Shown here in pieces: positions 43,661 through 51,973 of a stretch of DNA of 64,000 bases (the stretch's first letter is position 1; every line of letters begins with the position of its first letter). The stretch is from Pseudomonas marginalis (lineage in GTDB: Bacteria > Pseudomonadota > Gammaproteobacteria > Pseudomonadales > Pseudomonadaceae): the NCBI RefSeq assembly GCF_001645105.1, contig NZ_LKEG01000034.1, forward strand, positions 179,856 to 243,855. Reading direction: 5' to 3'. Both the position numbers and the translations under genes were made by a program. The notes beneath the pieces are model-generated. The model made no database searches, had not been told where the DNA came from, and worked only from the letters and a program-made list of their open reading frames with translations.

Positions 43661-44560
43661 CTACAGGGCGACAGCGGTGATGCTCACGCCCAAGGTGTGG
43701 CTTTCACCTGGGGCCAGGCTCACCACATCATCCAGCACATTCGCCGTCTCGATGCACAGCATGCCCTGCCAGCCATCGTCGGCCATGTCGTCGAACGCCT
43801 TGGCGCGTTCGGTCCAGGGGTTCCAGATCACGGTCGATTTCGAGCCCTCGGCAGTGAGCTGAATGCGGCGCTGCCAGTCTTTATCGACAATAGCCAGCTG
43901 GGACGGCGTGTCGAGGTAGATGCGGTCGGTTTCGGCGGTGAAGTGCAGCAGACCGGATTGCGTTTTCTCGGTCCAACCGTCGGCGGTGTCGATATAGGTC
44001 CCACCGTCCAGCCCTTCGACCTGCACGTTACGTACATCGCTGACGGCGAAGTAAGTGTGCAGCGCCTGGCTGAGTGTCACTGTCTCGGTACCACGGTTAT
44101 GGCTGGTCAGGCGGATATGCAGTTGGTCGTCCAGCAGCAGGCTCAGGTTCAGGTCGACCTGATGGGGCCAGTCGGGGAAGCCGCCTGCGGGAACCGGTAG
44201 TTGCAGGTCCACCCGCAGCGCTTCGCCTTCGAGTGTGGTGTCAGCTAATTCCCACAATGCTGTACGCACAAAGCCGTGAGCACCGGCCGGCTGCTCGCTC
44301 TGGCGCATTGCCTTAACGCTCTGCGGGTTACGGTCAAACACGCCAAACCACGGCCAGCACACCGGTACGCCGGTACGAATGCCTTTGCCTTTCTTGAACA
44401 TCGCCTCAGGGTTCGGCCAAATCAGCGGCTGCTCGCCCTCGCGCCCGTAACTGAATATATGTGCGCCCTGCTGGGCAATCATCAGCTCGGCGCCGTTGTG
44501 GCGGATGCGCCAGCAGTCCAGTTCGTCGATCTTTACGGTCTCAACGTGGGGCGTAGGCAT
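43661..44560 (-). CDS. D-hexose-6-phosphate mutarotase (aldose 1-epimerase family)
   Basis: A 299-residue YeaD-type enzyme from the ATG at 44560. It interconverts alpha and beta anomers of hexose 6-phosphates. Signatures: NGAELMIAQQGAHIFSYGREGEQPLIWPNPEA (about 20-50), the FKKGKGIRTGVPVCWPWFG loop (about 54-72) that binds phosphate, the AHGFVRTALWEL motif (about 92-103, catalytic His) and LHTYFAVSDV (about 162-171). The Glu base lies in the C-terminal LCIETANVLD segment. It stands alone; no sugar-uptake genes adjoin. Confidence 0.93.
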   Translation of the reverse strand: MPTPHVETVKIDELDCWRIRHNGAELMIAQQGAHIFSYGREGEQPLIWPNPEAMFKKGKGIRTGVPVCWPWFGVFDRNPQSVKAMRQSEQPAGAHGFVRTALWELADTTLEGEALRVDLQLPVPAGGFPDWPHQVDLNLSLLLDDQLHIRLTSHNRGTETVTLSQALHTYFAVSDVRNVQVEGLDGGTYIDTADGWTEKTQSGLLHFTAETDRIYLDTPSQLAIVDKDWQRRIQLTAEGSKSTVIWNPWTERAKAFDDMADDGWQGMLCIETANVLDDVVSLAPGESHTLGVSITAVAL

Positions 44561-44617
44561 AACAGACACTCTTAATGGCAGGCAATGGGGCAATTGACCG
44601 TCAAAAACCCGCGAGGT

Positions 44618-45022
44618 TTAACGCGCGCGTGAAGGCACGGAACGCGTGCGGCCGCTGCCATCGATAGCGACGAATACAAACACCGCCTCTGTCACCTTGC
44701 GCCATTCGCTGGACAGCGGGTCGTCGCTCCACACTTCGACCATCATCTGGATCGAGCTGCGGCCGATTTCCAGGGCCTGGGTATAGAAGGACAATTGCGC
44801 GCCCACTGCCACCGGCACCAGGAACGCCATGCGATCAATAGCCACGGTGGCCACGCGACCACCTGCCACCTTGCTGGCCATGGCGGTGCCGGCCAAGTCC
44901 ATCTGGGCGACCAGCCAGCCGCCGAAGATATCGCCGAAACCGTTGGTTTCACGCGGCAGTGCGGTGATTTGCAGGGCGAGGTCGCCTTGCGGGATAGGAT
45001 CTTCTTGTTCGAGTTCGATCAT
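44618..45022 (-). CDS. yciA: acyl-CoA thioesterase, YciA family
   Basis: A 134-residue hotdog thioesterase. Signatures are TNGFGDIFGGWLVAQMDLAGTAMASKVAGGRVATVAIDRMAFL (about 26-68), where the Asn-x-x-Gly-Asp and GGWLV motif hold the catalytic Asp, and the beta-strand VGAQLSFYTQ. YciA homologues act on a broad range of acyl-CoAs and are hexameric. Length is typical. The start ATG at 45022 has GAGTTCG upstream rather than a strong Shine-Dalgarno, so a start just upstream is not excluded. Confidence 0.9.
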   Translation of the reverse strand: MIELEQEDPIPQGDLALQITALPRETNGFGDIFGGWLVAQMDLAGTAMASKVAGGRVATVAIDRMAFLVPVAVGAQLSFYTQALEIGRSSIQMMVEVWSDDPLSSEWRKVTEAVFVFVAIDGSGRTRSVPSRAR

Positions 45023-45428
45023 GCCGAGGGGCCTCTGACCCGTGACGCTTCATGGGTATTTCAAGTGGATAGCCGTCTTCGAAAAAAACGTTTCAGCACC
45101 AACATACACCGCGTGATGCGTTTCTCGTAAGGCGTACTAAAGGGAAACTCTGCCAAATCGGCTGGACGGCACCCAACGACGTTTTGGCACAGCAGCCCCT
45201 CAAGACTGCGGGTCTTGCGCTTGCAAGGGCCGAGTATATCGAGACCCTGGCGCCACGACGACCTCCCGGCGCTCATTTGGTCGGTAAATAGGCGCTGTAT
45301 CGCGGCTTTTGCGCGCAACTGTTCTCCTGGCGCTGTGCTTTTACAAGCGATTTGCTATCTTGCCAGACCGCCGCAAGTCCCGGGCGTGCCGTCCTTATCA
45401 AGCTGACTACTATAAGAGAAGCCTTGCC
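45023..45428. other. 406-bp divergent gap between yciA and the MHS transporter gene
   Basis: No gene or RNA is recognised. A near -10 TACTATAA (45407-45414) precedes the transporter start; the Shine-Dalgarno AAGAGAAG is at 45415-45422. The remainder is moderately GC-rich and unstructured by eye. Confidence 0.5.
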
Positions 45429-46718
45429 ATGTCCTCCGTGCCCGCAAGCAGTGCGCAACCGTCGCGCCCGCTGACCCGCAACGACTACAAAACCCTGTCG
45501 CTGTCTGCCTTGGGCGGGGCGCTGGAGTTTTATGATTTCATCATCTTCGTGTTTTTCGCCACCGTGGTCGGAAAACTCTTCTTCCCCGTCGACATGCCCG
45601 AATGGCTGCGCATGATGCAGACCTTTGGCATCTTCGCCGCCGGTTACCTGGCACGCCCGCTGGGCGGCATCATCATGGCGCACTTCGGTGACCTGCTGGG
45701 CCGCAAGAAGATGTTCACCCTGAGCATCTTCATGATGGCCGTGCCGACCCTGATCATGGGCCTGCTACCAACCTACGCGCAGATCGGCCTGTGGGCGCCA
45801 GTCCTGTTGCTGCTGATGCGCATCATCCAGGGCGCGGCCATCGGGGGTGAAGTCCCGGGCGCCTGGGTGTTTGTTTCAGAGCACGTACCGCCACGCCACA
45901 TCGGCTACGCCTGCGGCACGCTGACCAGCGGCCTGACCGCCGGGATCCTGCTGGGATCGCTGGTGGCCACTGCGATCAACACGCTTTATAGCCCGGAGCA
46001 GGTCTCGGATTACGCCTGGCGTATCCCGTTCCTGCTCGGCGGTGTGTTTGGCCTGCTGTCGGTGTACCTGCGCCGCTGGCTGCATGAAACCCCGATCTTC
46101 GCCGAGATGCAGCAGCGCAAGACCCTGGCCGCCGAGCTGCCATTGCGCGCCGTGCTGCGTGATCACCGCGGCGCCATCGTGTTGTCGATGCTGCTGACCT
46201 GGTTGCTTTCGGCCGGCGTCGTCGTGGTCATCCTGATGACCCCGACCGTGCTGCAGACGGTTTATCACTTCAGCCCGACCGTTGCGCTGCAAGCCAACAG
46301 CCTGGCCATCGTCACCTTGAGCCTGGGCTGCATCGCCTCCGGCGCATTGGCCGACCGCTTTGGTGCTGGCCGCGTGCTGGTGGCCGGTTGCGCGCTGTTG
46401 CTCGCGACTTCCTGGACGCTTTACCACAGCCTCTTTGCACATCCTGACTGGTTGTTCCCGCTGTACACCTTGACCGGCTTGTTCGTGGGCACCATCGGCG
46501 TGGTGCCGTATGTAATGGTCAAGGCCTTCCCGCCGGTAGTGCGCTTCAGTGGCTTGTCGTTCTCCTACAACGTGGCCTACGCCGTGTTCGGCGGCCTGAC
46601 GCCGTTGGCGGTGTCGCTGCTGATGAAGGAAAGCCCGATGGGCCCGGCCTACTACGTAGCTGCCCTGTGTGTGATGGGGATGGCAGTGGGCGGGTATCTG
46701 TGGAAGCGTTCCCGCTAA
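45429..46718 (+). CDS. MFS metabolite:H+ symporter (citrate/dicarboxylate type)
   Basis: A 429-residue 12-helix MFS transporter of the MHS family, start at the ATG at 45429. The MHS fingerprints are SALGGALEFYDFIIFVFFAT (about 27-46), the loop 2-3 motif ARPLGGIIMAHFGDLLGRKKMFTLS (about 75-99) and LRIIQGAAIGGEVPGAWVFVSEHVPPRHIG (about 133-162). Substrates in this family are citrate, ketoglutarate, proline or shikimate; which cannot be told here. It is placed as the probable PA5370-type gene before pstS in PAO1 as I recall. Confidence 0.88.
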   Translation: MSSVPASSAQPSRPLTRNDYKTLSLSALGGALEFYDFIIFVFFATVVGKLFFPVDMPEWLRMMQTFGIFAAGYLARPLGGIIMAHFGDLLGRKKMFTLSIFMMAVPTLIMGLLPTYAQIGLWAPVLLLLMRIIQGAAIGGEVPGAWVFVSEHVPPRHIGYACGTLTSGLTAGILLGSLVATAINTLYSPEQVSDYAWRIPFLLGGVFGLLSVYLRRWLHETPIFAEMQQRKTLAAELPLRAVLRDHRGAIVLSMLLTWLLSAGVVVVILMTPTVLQTVYHFSPTVALQANSLAIVTLSLGCIASGALADRFGAGRVLVAGCALLLATSWTLYHSLFAHPDWLFPLYTLTGLFVGTIGVVPYVMVKAFPPVVRFSGLSFSYNVAYAVFGGLTPLAVSLLMKESPMGPAYYVAALCVMGMAVGGYLWKRSR

Positions 46719-47215
46719 TCCTGATCAGGCTCTCGCCAACGTGAGAGCCTGCTTTCGCATTCCGCTCCTGGCAATCTCGCGCCGTGCCAAAGCATATTTT
46801 CCAGGGCTTGCGCAGCGACTGACGAGGTGATTGTGTGGTGCTCGATCATGAGGTCCAGTAGCCAGAGGGCACCACGTACTTGGATGCCGTCTTTCTGCGC
46901 CTGGCGACGTAGTTTCCCATCACCTGTCAGCAATGGCCTGCCAGTGGTAAGAGCCAACAAATAGCAGGACACATCGGCCATTGAGCTGTTGCAATGCTCA
47001 ATTTTCAAATTGAGTAATTTTTGTACATCTCTTTCATCAAACGACTCAACCAAAAGGCCCTGGGCGAGCAACTCGTCGTGGAAGATGTCTTCCAACTCAT
47101 ATAGAACGAAGTCGGTACAGCAGAGGCTAAAGGGCAGTTTGAACATCTGTTCCAGCAGTCCGGCATTTCTGAAGTCGATCCAGATATTCGTATCGCTGAT
47201 ATAGATCAGGCTCAT
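46715..47215 (-). CDS. PIN-domain protein, putative toxin
   Basis: A 166-residue PIN-fold protein. The acidic residues of a Mg2+-dependent ribonuclease are seen: ISDTNIWIDF (Asp8), a central YELED (Glu), SSMADVSCYLLA (Asp) and LLTGDGKLRRQA (Asp). The start overlaps the stop of the XRE/ImmA gene by 4 bp, so it is co-translated and lies downstream, the order 'regulator first, ribonuclease second'. As part of a pair it is likely a toxin, or the effector of a metallopeptidase-controlled module. PIN with an ImmA-type partner is less common than PIN with AbrB or RHH. Confidence 0.78.
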   Translation of the reverse strand: MSLIYISDTNIWIDFRNAGLLEQMFKLPFSLCCTDFVLYELEDIFHDELLAQGLLVESFDERDVQKLLNLKIEHCNSSMADVSCYLLALTTGRPLLTGDGKLRRQAQKDGIQVRGALWLLDLMIEHHTITSSVAAQALENMLWHGARLPGAECESRLSRWREPDQD

Positions 47216-48246
47216 GCACTCTCCAGTGCCGTCAGAGGTCTTCGCAGTAACTCCGCGGCACGGGACCTGGTTATCAACTCTTCCGCCAACGCCCAGAACA
47301 CCAAGGATTCGAAGCGCTGCGGTGGTTTGCAGGGGAGTGGCTCGGGTTCAGCCTTGCGCCAACCATGAGTGCTGAATTGGATGGTGAGCAGTTTGTAGCC
47401 GGTATCACCTACCAGGTCGAGATCTTTGAGGCGGCGCAATGCGGCATGCATTGAAATTCCGTACTGACGCTTGGCGATCAGTAGTTCCTGGGTATGAATT
47501 CTCGAGCGAGGGCGGCTACCAAAATCACGGGTAACGGCATCAGCTGGATAAAGAAAGGCGCCGGCGAAACGATGACAGCAGTTCTCTTTTTCGCGTTCTG
47601 GCATTTCTTCGGGCAATTGCATGACCCAATGTCCCAACTCATGGGCTGCAGTAAAACGAATGCGTTCACCCGGACGCTGGGCGTTCAAGGCAATCAGGAC
47701 ATGTTCGCCGTCACGGGTGGAGACGCAGGCGCCATCAAAATCATCCGGACCCTCCAGCATCACTACCTTGATGCCATGTTTTTCCAGTTGTTCGGTCAGG
47801 TGGGCGATCGGATCGCCGCCTATCCCCCAATATTTTCGTAGTTCGTCAGCCGCTATCTCAGCTTCTTCTATGGAGGACACGGGCAATAAATACGCTGGGG
47901 TTCTAGCGGTCTGGATATCCAACGGCTCGAAGCATCCTTCAAGGGCGATGTAGCGTTCCAGGTGCTCGCGGACCTGCTCTTCGACTTGCACTTGGCGGTA
48001 CTGAGGCATTTTGGCCAGTTTGCGAAACTCCAGTGGAGCCAGTGGCAAGGCTTCAGGACGAAAAAAATACTCCGGGCTCACTTCCAGTGCCTTGGCCAAT
48101 TGCAGGAGGCGCCTGGAGTTGGGAGTGCTCAATCCTTTCTCATATTTGCTCAAGCCTTGTTTGGTGATATCACCTAGCTGGAGCGCCAGAGCCTCGAGTG
48201 ACAGGCCTCTTAGCAGCCTTGCGCGGCGAATTCGGTCATTGATCAT
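47212..48246 (-). CDS. XRE-family regulator with ImmA/IrrE metallopeptidase domain
   Basis: A 344-residue protein. An XRE helix-turn-helix lies at the N-terminus (about 4-58, RARLLRGLSLEALALQLGDITKQGLSKYEKG). An ImmA/IrrE-type peptidase (DUF955) follows, with HELGH at 202-206 and the ENCCHRFAGAFLYP glutamate/zinc-site segment after it (about 220-233). In this class the metallopeptidase cleaves a partner or repressor, as IrrE does with DdrO and ImmA with ImmR. Here the partner gene is a PIN ribonuclease. The fusion acts as antitoxin plus autoregulator (inference). The ATG at 48246 is preceded by GGAGGC. Confidence 0.9.
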   Translation of the reverse strand: MINDRIRRARLLRGLSLEALALQLGDITKQGLSKYEKGLSTPNSRRLLQLAKALEVSPEYFFRPEALPLAPLEFRKLAKMPQYRQVQVEEQVREHLERYIALEGCFEPLDIQTARTPAYLLPVSSIEEAEIAADELRKYWGIGGDPIAHLTEQLEKHGIKVVMLEGPDDFDGACVSTRDGEHVLIALNAQRPGERIRFTAAHELGHWVMQLPEEMPEREKENCCHRFAGAFLYPADAVTRDFGSRPRSRIHTQELLIAKRQYGISMHAALRRLKDLDLVGDTGYKLLTIQFSTHGWRKAEPEPLPCKPPQRFESLVFWALAEELITRSRAAELLRRPLTALESA

Positions 48247-48259
48247 AAAAGCCTCCTTG

Positions 48260-48297
48260 GGTTGACAAGGCTATGCCTAACTACATTTTTGTCAACC
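48260..48297. promoter_or_regulatory. inverted-repeat operator/promoter of the XRE-PIN operon
   Basis: GGTTGACAA (48260-48268) and TTGTCAACC (48289-48297) are perfect inverted arms 20 bp apart. On the minus strand the right arm gives a perfect -35 TTGACA, with the XRE start 44 bp away. The inner GGCATAGCC is a second short dyad. This is a natural autoregulation site for the XRE protein. Confidence 0.65.
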
Positions 48298-48457
48298 TTA
48301 GGTGAGGTGTTGCGGCTCAAGCCTGGATGCGCTGGCAGGTTAGGGGCCGCACTTCCGAGCGGCAACCTTAAAGGGATGTCGGAAAAGTCCGAGCTGGCTC
48401 TTGAACCACAATTCTGAATGCTCCCCACTTAATGGCAGATTCCCGTCCAATAGTGGC

Positions 48458-48475
48458 CTTTCATCTAACTGTCAC
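48458..48475 (+). promoter_or_regulatory. Pho box of pstS
   Basis: CTTTCAT-CTAA-CTGTCAC: two 7-bp direct repeats spaced by 4 bp, close to the PhoB consensus CTGTCAT-N4-CTGTCAT (two mismatches in all). It lies 78 bp before the pstS start. Confidence 0.85.
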
Positions 48476-48553
48476 ATTCCAGACATAGAGTGTTCACACG
48501 GCCTCCCGATACTTGGCCCCGATCCAACTATCCCTATCTGCTAGGAGCAAGGC

Positions 48554-49540
48554 ATGAAACTGAAACGTTTGATGGCGGCAATGACTTTTGTCGCTGCTGG
48601 CGTTGCGACCGCCAACGCGGTGGCCGCTGGTGTTGATCCGGCAATCCCGGCTTACGTTAAGACCACTGGTGTGTCGGGCAACTTGTCCAGCGTCGGTTCC
48701 GATACCCTGGCTAACCTGATGACCCTGTGGGCCGAGGGTTACAAAAAGGAATACCCGAACGTCAACATTCAGATTCAAGCTGCCGGCTCCGCTACCGCGC
48801 CACCTGCGCTGACTGAAGGCACCTCCAACCTGGGCCCGATGAGCCGCAAGATGAAGGACACCGAACTGGCGGCCTTCGAGCAGAAGTACGGCTACAAGCC
48901 AACCGCTATCCCAGTCGCCGTGGATGCCCTGGCGGTATTCGTGCACAAGGACAACCCGATCCAGCACCTGACCATGGAACAAGTCGACGCGATCTTCTCT
49001 TCGACTCGTCTGTGCGGCGCTAAAGCCGACGTGAAAACCTGGGGCGACCTGGGTGTGACCGGCGACCTGGCCAACAAGCCGGTGCAGTTGTTCGGTCGTA
49101 ACTCGGTATCCGGCACCTACGGCTACTTCAAAGAAGAAGCCCTGTGCAAAGGCGACTACAAGCCAAACGTGAACGAACAACCAGGCTCGGCTTCGGTCGT
49201 GCAGTCGATCAGCTCCTCGCTGAACGGCATCGGTTACTCGGGCATCGGCTACAAGACCGCCAGCGTGAAGACCGTGGCCCTGGCCAAGAAAGGCAGCACT
49301 GACTTCATCGAAGACACCGAAGAAAACGCCCTGAACGGCAAATACCCGCTGTCGCGTTTCCTCTACGTGTACGTCAACAAAGCCCCGAACAAGCCGCTGG
49401 CTCCGCTGGAAGCTGAGTTCGTGAAGCTTGTGCTGTCGAAGCAGGGCCAGGAAGTTGTGGTGAAAGACGGCTACATCCCACTGCCAGCCAAAGTCGCCGC
49501 CAAGGCCCTGGCTGACCTGGGTCTGAAAGAAGGCAACTGA
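48554..49540 (+). CDS. pstS: periplasmic phosphate-binding protein PstS
   Basis: A 328-residue protein with a signal peptide (about 1-25, ending in VAAG). The mature protein has the PstS phosphate-loop motifs [17 protein letters not shown] (about 42-58), GSATAPPAL (about 76-84), [16 protein letters not shown] (about 178-193) and [22 protein letters not shown] (about 208-229). It binds phosphate at high affinity and hands it to the PstCAB transporter. It is transcribed from a Pho-box promoter and followed by a stable hairpin and a second Pho box, typical of the high expression of the binding protein over the permease genes. Confidence 0.96.
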   Translation: MKLKRLMAAMTFVAAGVATANAVAAGVDPAIPAYVKTTGVSGNLSSVGSDTLANLMTLWAEGYKKEYPNVNIQIQAAGSATAPPALTEGTSNLGPMSRKMKDTELAAFEQKYGYKPTAIPVAVDALAVFVHKDNPIQHLTMEQVDAIFSSTRLCGAKADVKTWGDLGVTGDLANKPVQLFGRNSVSGTYGYFKEEALCKGDYKPNVNEQPGSASVVQSISSSLNGIGYSGIGYKTASVKTVALAKKGSTDFIEDTEENALNGKYPLSRFLYVYVNKAPNKPLAPLEAEFVKLVLSKQGQEVVVKDGYIPLPAKVAAKALADLGLKEGN

Positions 49541-49548
49541 TTGCCTTT

Positions 49549-49572
49549 GCGGAGCCGGCCTGCCGGCTCCGC
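49549..49572 (+). terminator. hairpin between pstS and pstC
   Basis: GCGGAGCCGG-CCTG-CCGGCTCCGC (10-bp stem, 4-base loop) with no T-run until 49580 (TTTTC). It probably raises pstS mRNA stability or partly terminates ahead of pstC. Confidence 0.6.
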
Positions 49573-49632
49573 ACCCGAATTTTCTAGTCCGCTGCCAGCC
49601 CTGCTTCGCGGCGGATTTGTTGCGTCACTGCA

Positions 49633-49650
49633 CTGTCATCTTTCTGTCAT
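49633..49650 (+). promoter_or_regulatory. Pho box of pstC
   Basis: CTGTCAT-CTTT-CTGTCAT: a perfect pair of consensus repeats with 4-bp spacing, 23 bp before the pstC start. It gives pstCAB-phoU its own PhoB-controlled promoter. Confidence 0.93.
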
Positions 49651-49672
49651 ACAGGATCGCTAGGGTGTGCGC

Positions 49673-51958
49673 ATGAATGATCTGGCCAATTCCACCATGA
49701 CGACGACTTCTCCCCCCAAGCGCATTGACTTCAATACGCCTGAGCTGCAACGCAAGCGCCGCATTCGCGCGCTCAAGGATCGCCTCACCCGTTGGTATGT
49801 GCTGGTCGGCGGCCTCGCCGTCCTCGGCGCCATCACTCTGATTTTCTTCTTCCTGGCCTATGTCGTCGCGCCGTTGTTCCAGGGCGCCTCGCTGACCAAG
49901 GAAGATGCGCTGACGCCCGCATGGATGCAGGACGCCGGCAAGCCGCTATTGATCTCGCTCGAAGAACAGAACCAAGTCGCCATGCGGGTTTCCGACAAGG
50001 GCCAGGCGTTGTTCTTTGATGTGACGACCGGTGCCGAACTCAAGCGTGTCGACCTGCCGCTCCCGGCTGGCGCGACTGTCGTCTCTATAGGTGAAGACCA
50101 GCCGGGCAGCCCGCTGGTGATCCTCGGCTTGTCCAACGGCCAGTCCCTGGTGTTCCGCCATACCTATAAGGTGTCCTACCCGGACGGCAAGAAAACCATC
50201 TCTCCGGCGATCGAATACCCCTACGGTGAAACACCGATCGTGCTGGATGACGCTGGCCGCCCGCTGGAGCACGTCGCCCTCAACGCCACTGACACCTCGC
50301 TGGTGATTGCAGGCTCGGCCGGTTCGTACCTGAACGTGCTGACCTTGAGCCGCGAAGAAAACATGATGACCGGCGAAGTCACCAGCGAGCAGAAGCGTGT
50401 CGAGCTGCCGCAAATGACCGAGCCGGTGAAGGCGATCTTTATCGACCCGCGCCAGCAATGGCTGTATGTGATCAACGGCCGCGCCCTCGCCGATGTGTTC
50501 AGCCTGCGCGACAAGAGCCTCAACGGTCGCTACAAACTGCTGGAAGACGGTAACGCCGAAGTCACCGCCAGTACGCAATTGGTGGGCGGTATCTCGTTGA
50601 TCATTGGTAACTCCAAAGGCGGCCTGGCCCAGTGGTTCATGGCCCGTGATCCGGATGGCGAGCAGCGCTTCAAACAGATCCGTACTTTCCAGATGGGCAC
50701 TACGCCCATCATTGAAATCTCCGCCGAAGAGCGCCGCAAAGGCTTCACCGCCCTCGACGCTTCCGGCAAGTTCGGCGTGTTCCACAGCACCGCCCACCGC
50801 ACCCTGCTGGTGGACCCGGTGGTCGACGGCCAGGGCGTGTACGGCATGTCGCCGCGGGCCAACCGTGTGATTGTGGAAGCCGGCGGCAAGCTGCAACCGT
50901 TGCTGCTCGACAACCCGCACCCGGAAGTGTCCTGGAGCGCGCTGTGGAGCAAGGTCTGGTACGAAAACTACGACGAGCCCAAGTACGTCTGGCAATCGAC
51001 CGCCGCCAACACCGACTTCGAACCCAAGATGAGCCTGGCCCCGCTGACCTTCGGTACCCTGAAGGCCGCGTTCTACGCCATGCTGCTGGCTGCGCCACTG
51101 GCCGTTGCCGCCGCGATTTACACCGCCTACTTCATGGCCCCGAGCCTGCGCCGCAAGGTCAAGCCGGTGATCGAATTGATGGAAGCGATGCCGACGGTCA
51201 TCCTCGGCTTCTTCGCCGGGCTGTTCCTGGCGCCGTATGTCGAGGGGCATCTACCGGGCATTTTCAGCCTGCTGATGCTGTTGCCGATTGGCATCCTGGT
51301 GGCCGGCTTTGTGTTCAGCCGTTTGCCTGAGTCGATCCGCTTGCGGGTGCCGGATGGCTGGGAAAGCGCGATCCTGATCCCGGTGATCCTGTTCGTGGGT
51401 TGGCTCTCGCTGTACATGAGCCCGTACCTTGAAACCTGGTTCTTCGGCGGCGACATGCGCATGTGGATCTCCCACGACCTCGGCATCACCTACGACCAGC
51501 GCAATGCTCTGGTGGTCGGTTTGGCCATGGGTTTTGCGGTGATCCCGAACATCTACTCGATCGCCGAAGACGCCGTGTTCAGTGTGCCGCGTGGCCTGAC
51601 CCTGGGCTCCCTGGCCCTCGGCGCCACGCCGTGGCAGACCATGACCCGCGTGGTCATCCTCACCGCCAGCCCGGGGATTTTCTCGGCGCTGATGATCGGC
51701 ATGGGCCGCGCCGTCGGCGAGACCATGATCGTGTTGATGGCCACCGGTAACACCCCGGTGATGGAGATGAACCTGTTCGAGGGCCTGCGCACGCTGGCGG
51801 CGAACGTCGCGGTGGAAATGCCGGAATCGGAAGTCGGTGGCAGCCACTACCGCGTGCTGTTCCTTTCGGCGCTGGTGCTGCTGCTATTCACCTTCATCAT
51901 GAACACCCTCGCCGAGCTGATCCGTCAGCGTCTGCGCAAGAAATACTCGTCGCTTTAA
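49673..51958 (+). CDS. pstC: phosphate ABC transporter permease PstC (long form)
   Basis: A 761-residue inner-membrane permease. The first hydrophobic segment (WYVLVGGLAVLGAITLIFFFLAYVVAPLF, about 37-65) is followed by a very long loop (about 65-450) with beta-propeller-like strand repeats, then five to six helices (about 465-755) holding the permease core and the EAA-like GLTLGSLALGATPWQTMTRVV loop (about 642-662) that docks on PstB. E. coli PstC is about 320 residues; the extra loop is typical of Pseudomonas PstC. Start at the ATG 49673; a GTG two codons upstream is possible. It probably forms an operon with pstA, pstB and phoU. Confidence 0.93.
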   Translation: MNDLANSTMTTTSPPKRIDFNTPELQRKRRIRALKDRLTRWYVLVGGLAVLGAITLIFFFLAYVVAPLFQGASLTKEDALTPAWMQDAGKPLLISLEEQNQVAMRVSDKGQALFFDVTTGAELKRVDLPLPAGATVVSIGEDQPGSPLVILGLSNGQSLVFRHTYKVSYPDGKKTISPAIEYPYGETPIVLDDAGRPLEHVALNATDTSLVIAGSAGSYLNVLTLSREENMMTGEVTSEQKRVELPQMTEPVKAIFIDPRQQWLYVINGRALADVFSLRDKSLNGRYKLLEDGNAEVTASTQLVGGISLIIGNSKGGLAQWFMARDPDGEQRFKQIRTFQMGTTPIIEISAEERRKGFTALDASGKFGVFHSTAHRTLLVDPVVDGQGVYGMSPRANRVIVEAGGKLQPLLLDNPHPEVSWSALWSKVWYENYDEPKYVWQSTAANTDFEPKMSLAPLTFGTLKAAFYAMLLAAPLAVAAAIYTAYFMAPSLRRKVKPVIELMEAMPTVILGFFAGLFLAPYVEGHLPGIFSLLMLLPIGILVAGFVFSRLPESIRLRVPDGWESAILIPVILFVGWLSLYMSPYLETWFFGGDMRMWISHDLGITYDQRNALVVGLAMGFAVIPNIYSIAEDAVFSVPRGLTLGSLALGATPWQTMTRVVILTASPGIFSALMIGMGRAVGETMIVLMATGNTPVMEMNLFEGLRTLAANVAVEMPESEVGGSHYRVLFLSALVLLLFTFIMNTLAELIRQRLRKKYSSL

Positions 51959-51973
51959 GAAAGGTAGAAGTCT

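Noticed and set aside
45185..45200. TGGCAC motif resembling a sigma-54 promoter in the gap before the MHS transporter
   Set aside because: The -12 TTGC element is missing at the required spacing.
46715..48297. The PIN/XRE-ImmA pair as part of an integrative element or prophage
   Set aside because: No integrase, attachment-site repeat, excisionase or phage gene was seen near it.
49549..49572. The pstS-pstC hairpin as a full terminator
   Set aside because: It lacks an immediate U-run, and a Pho box and pstC follow closely, so partial termination or mRNA protection is more likely.
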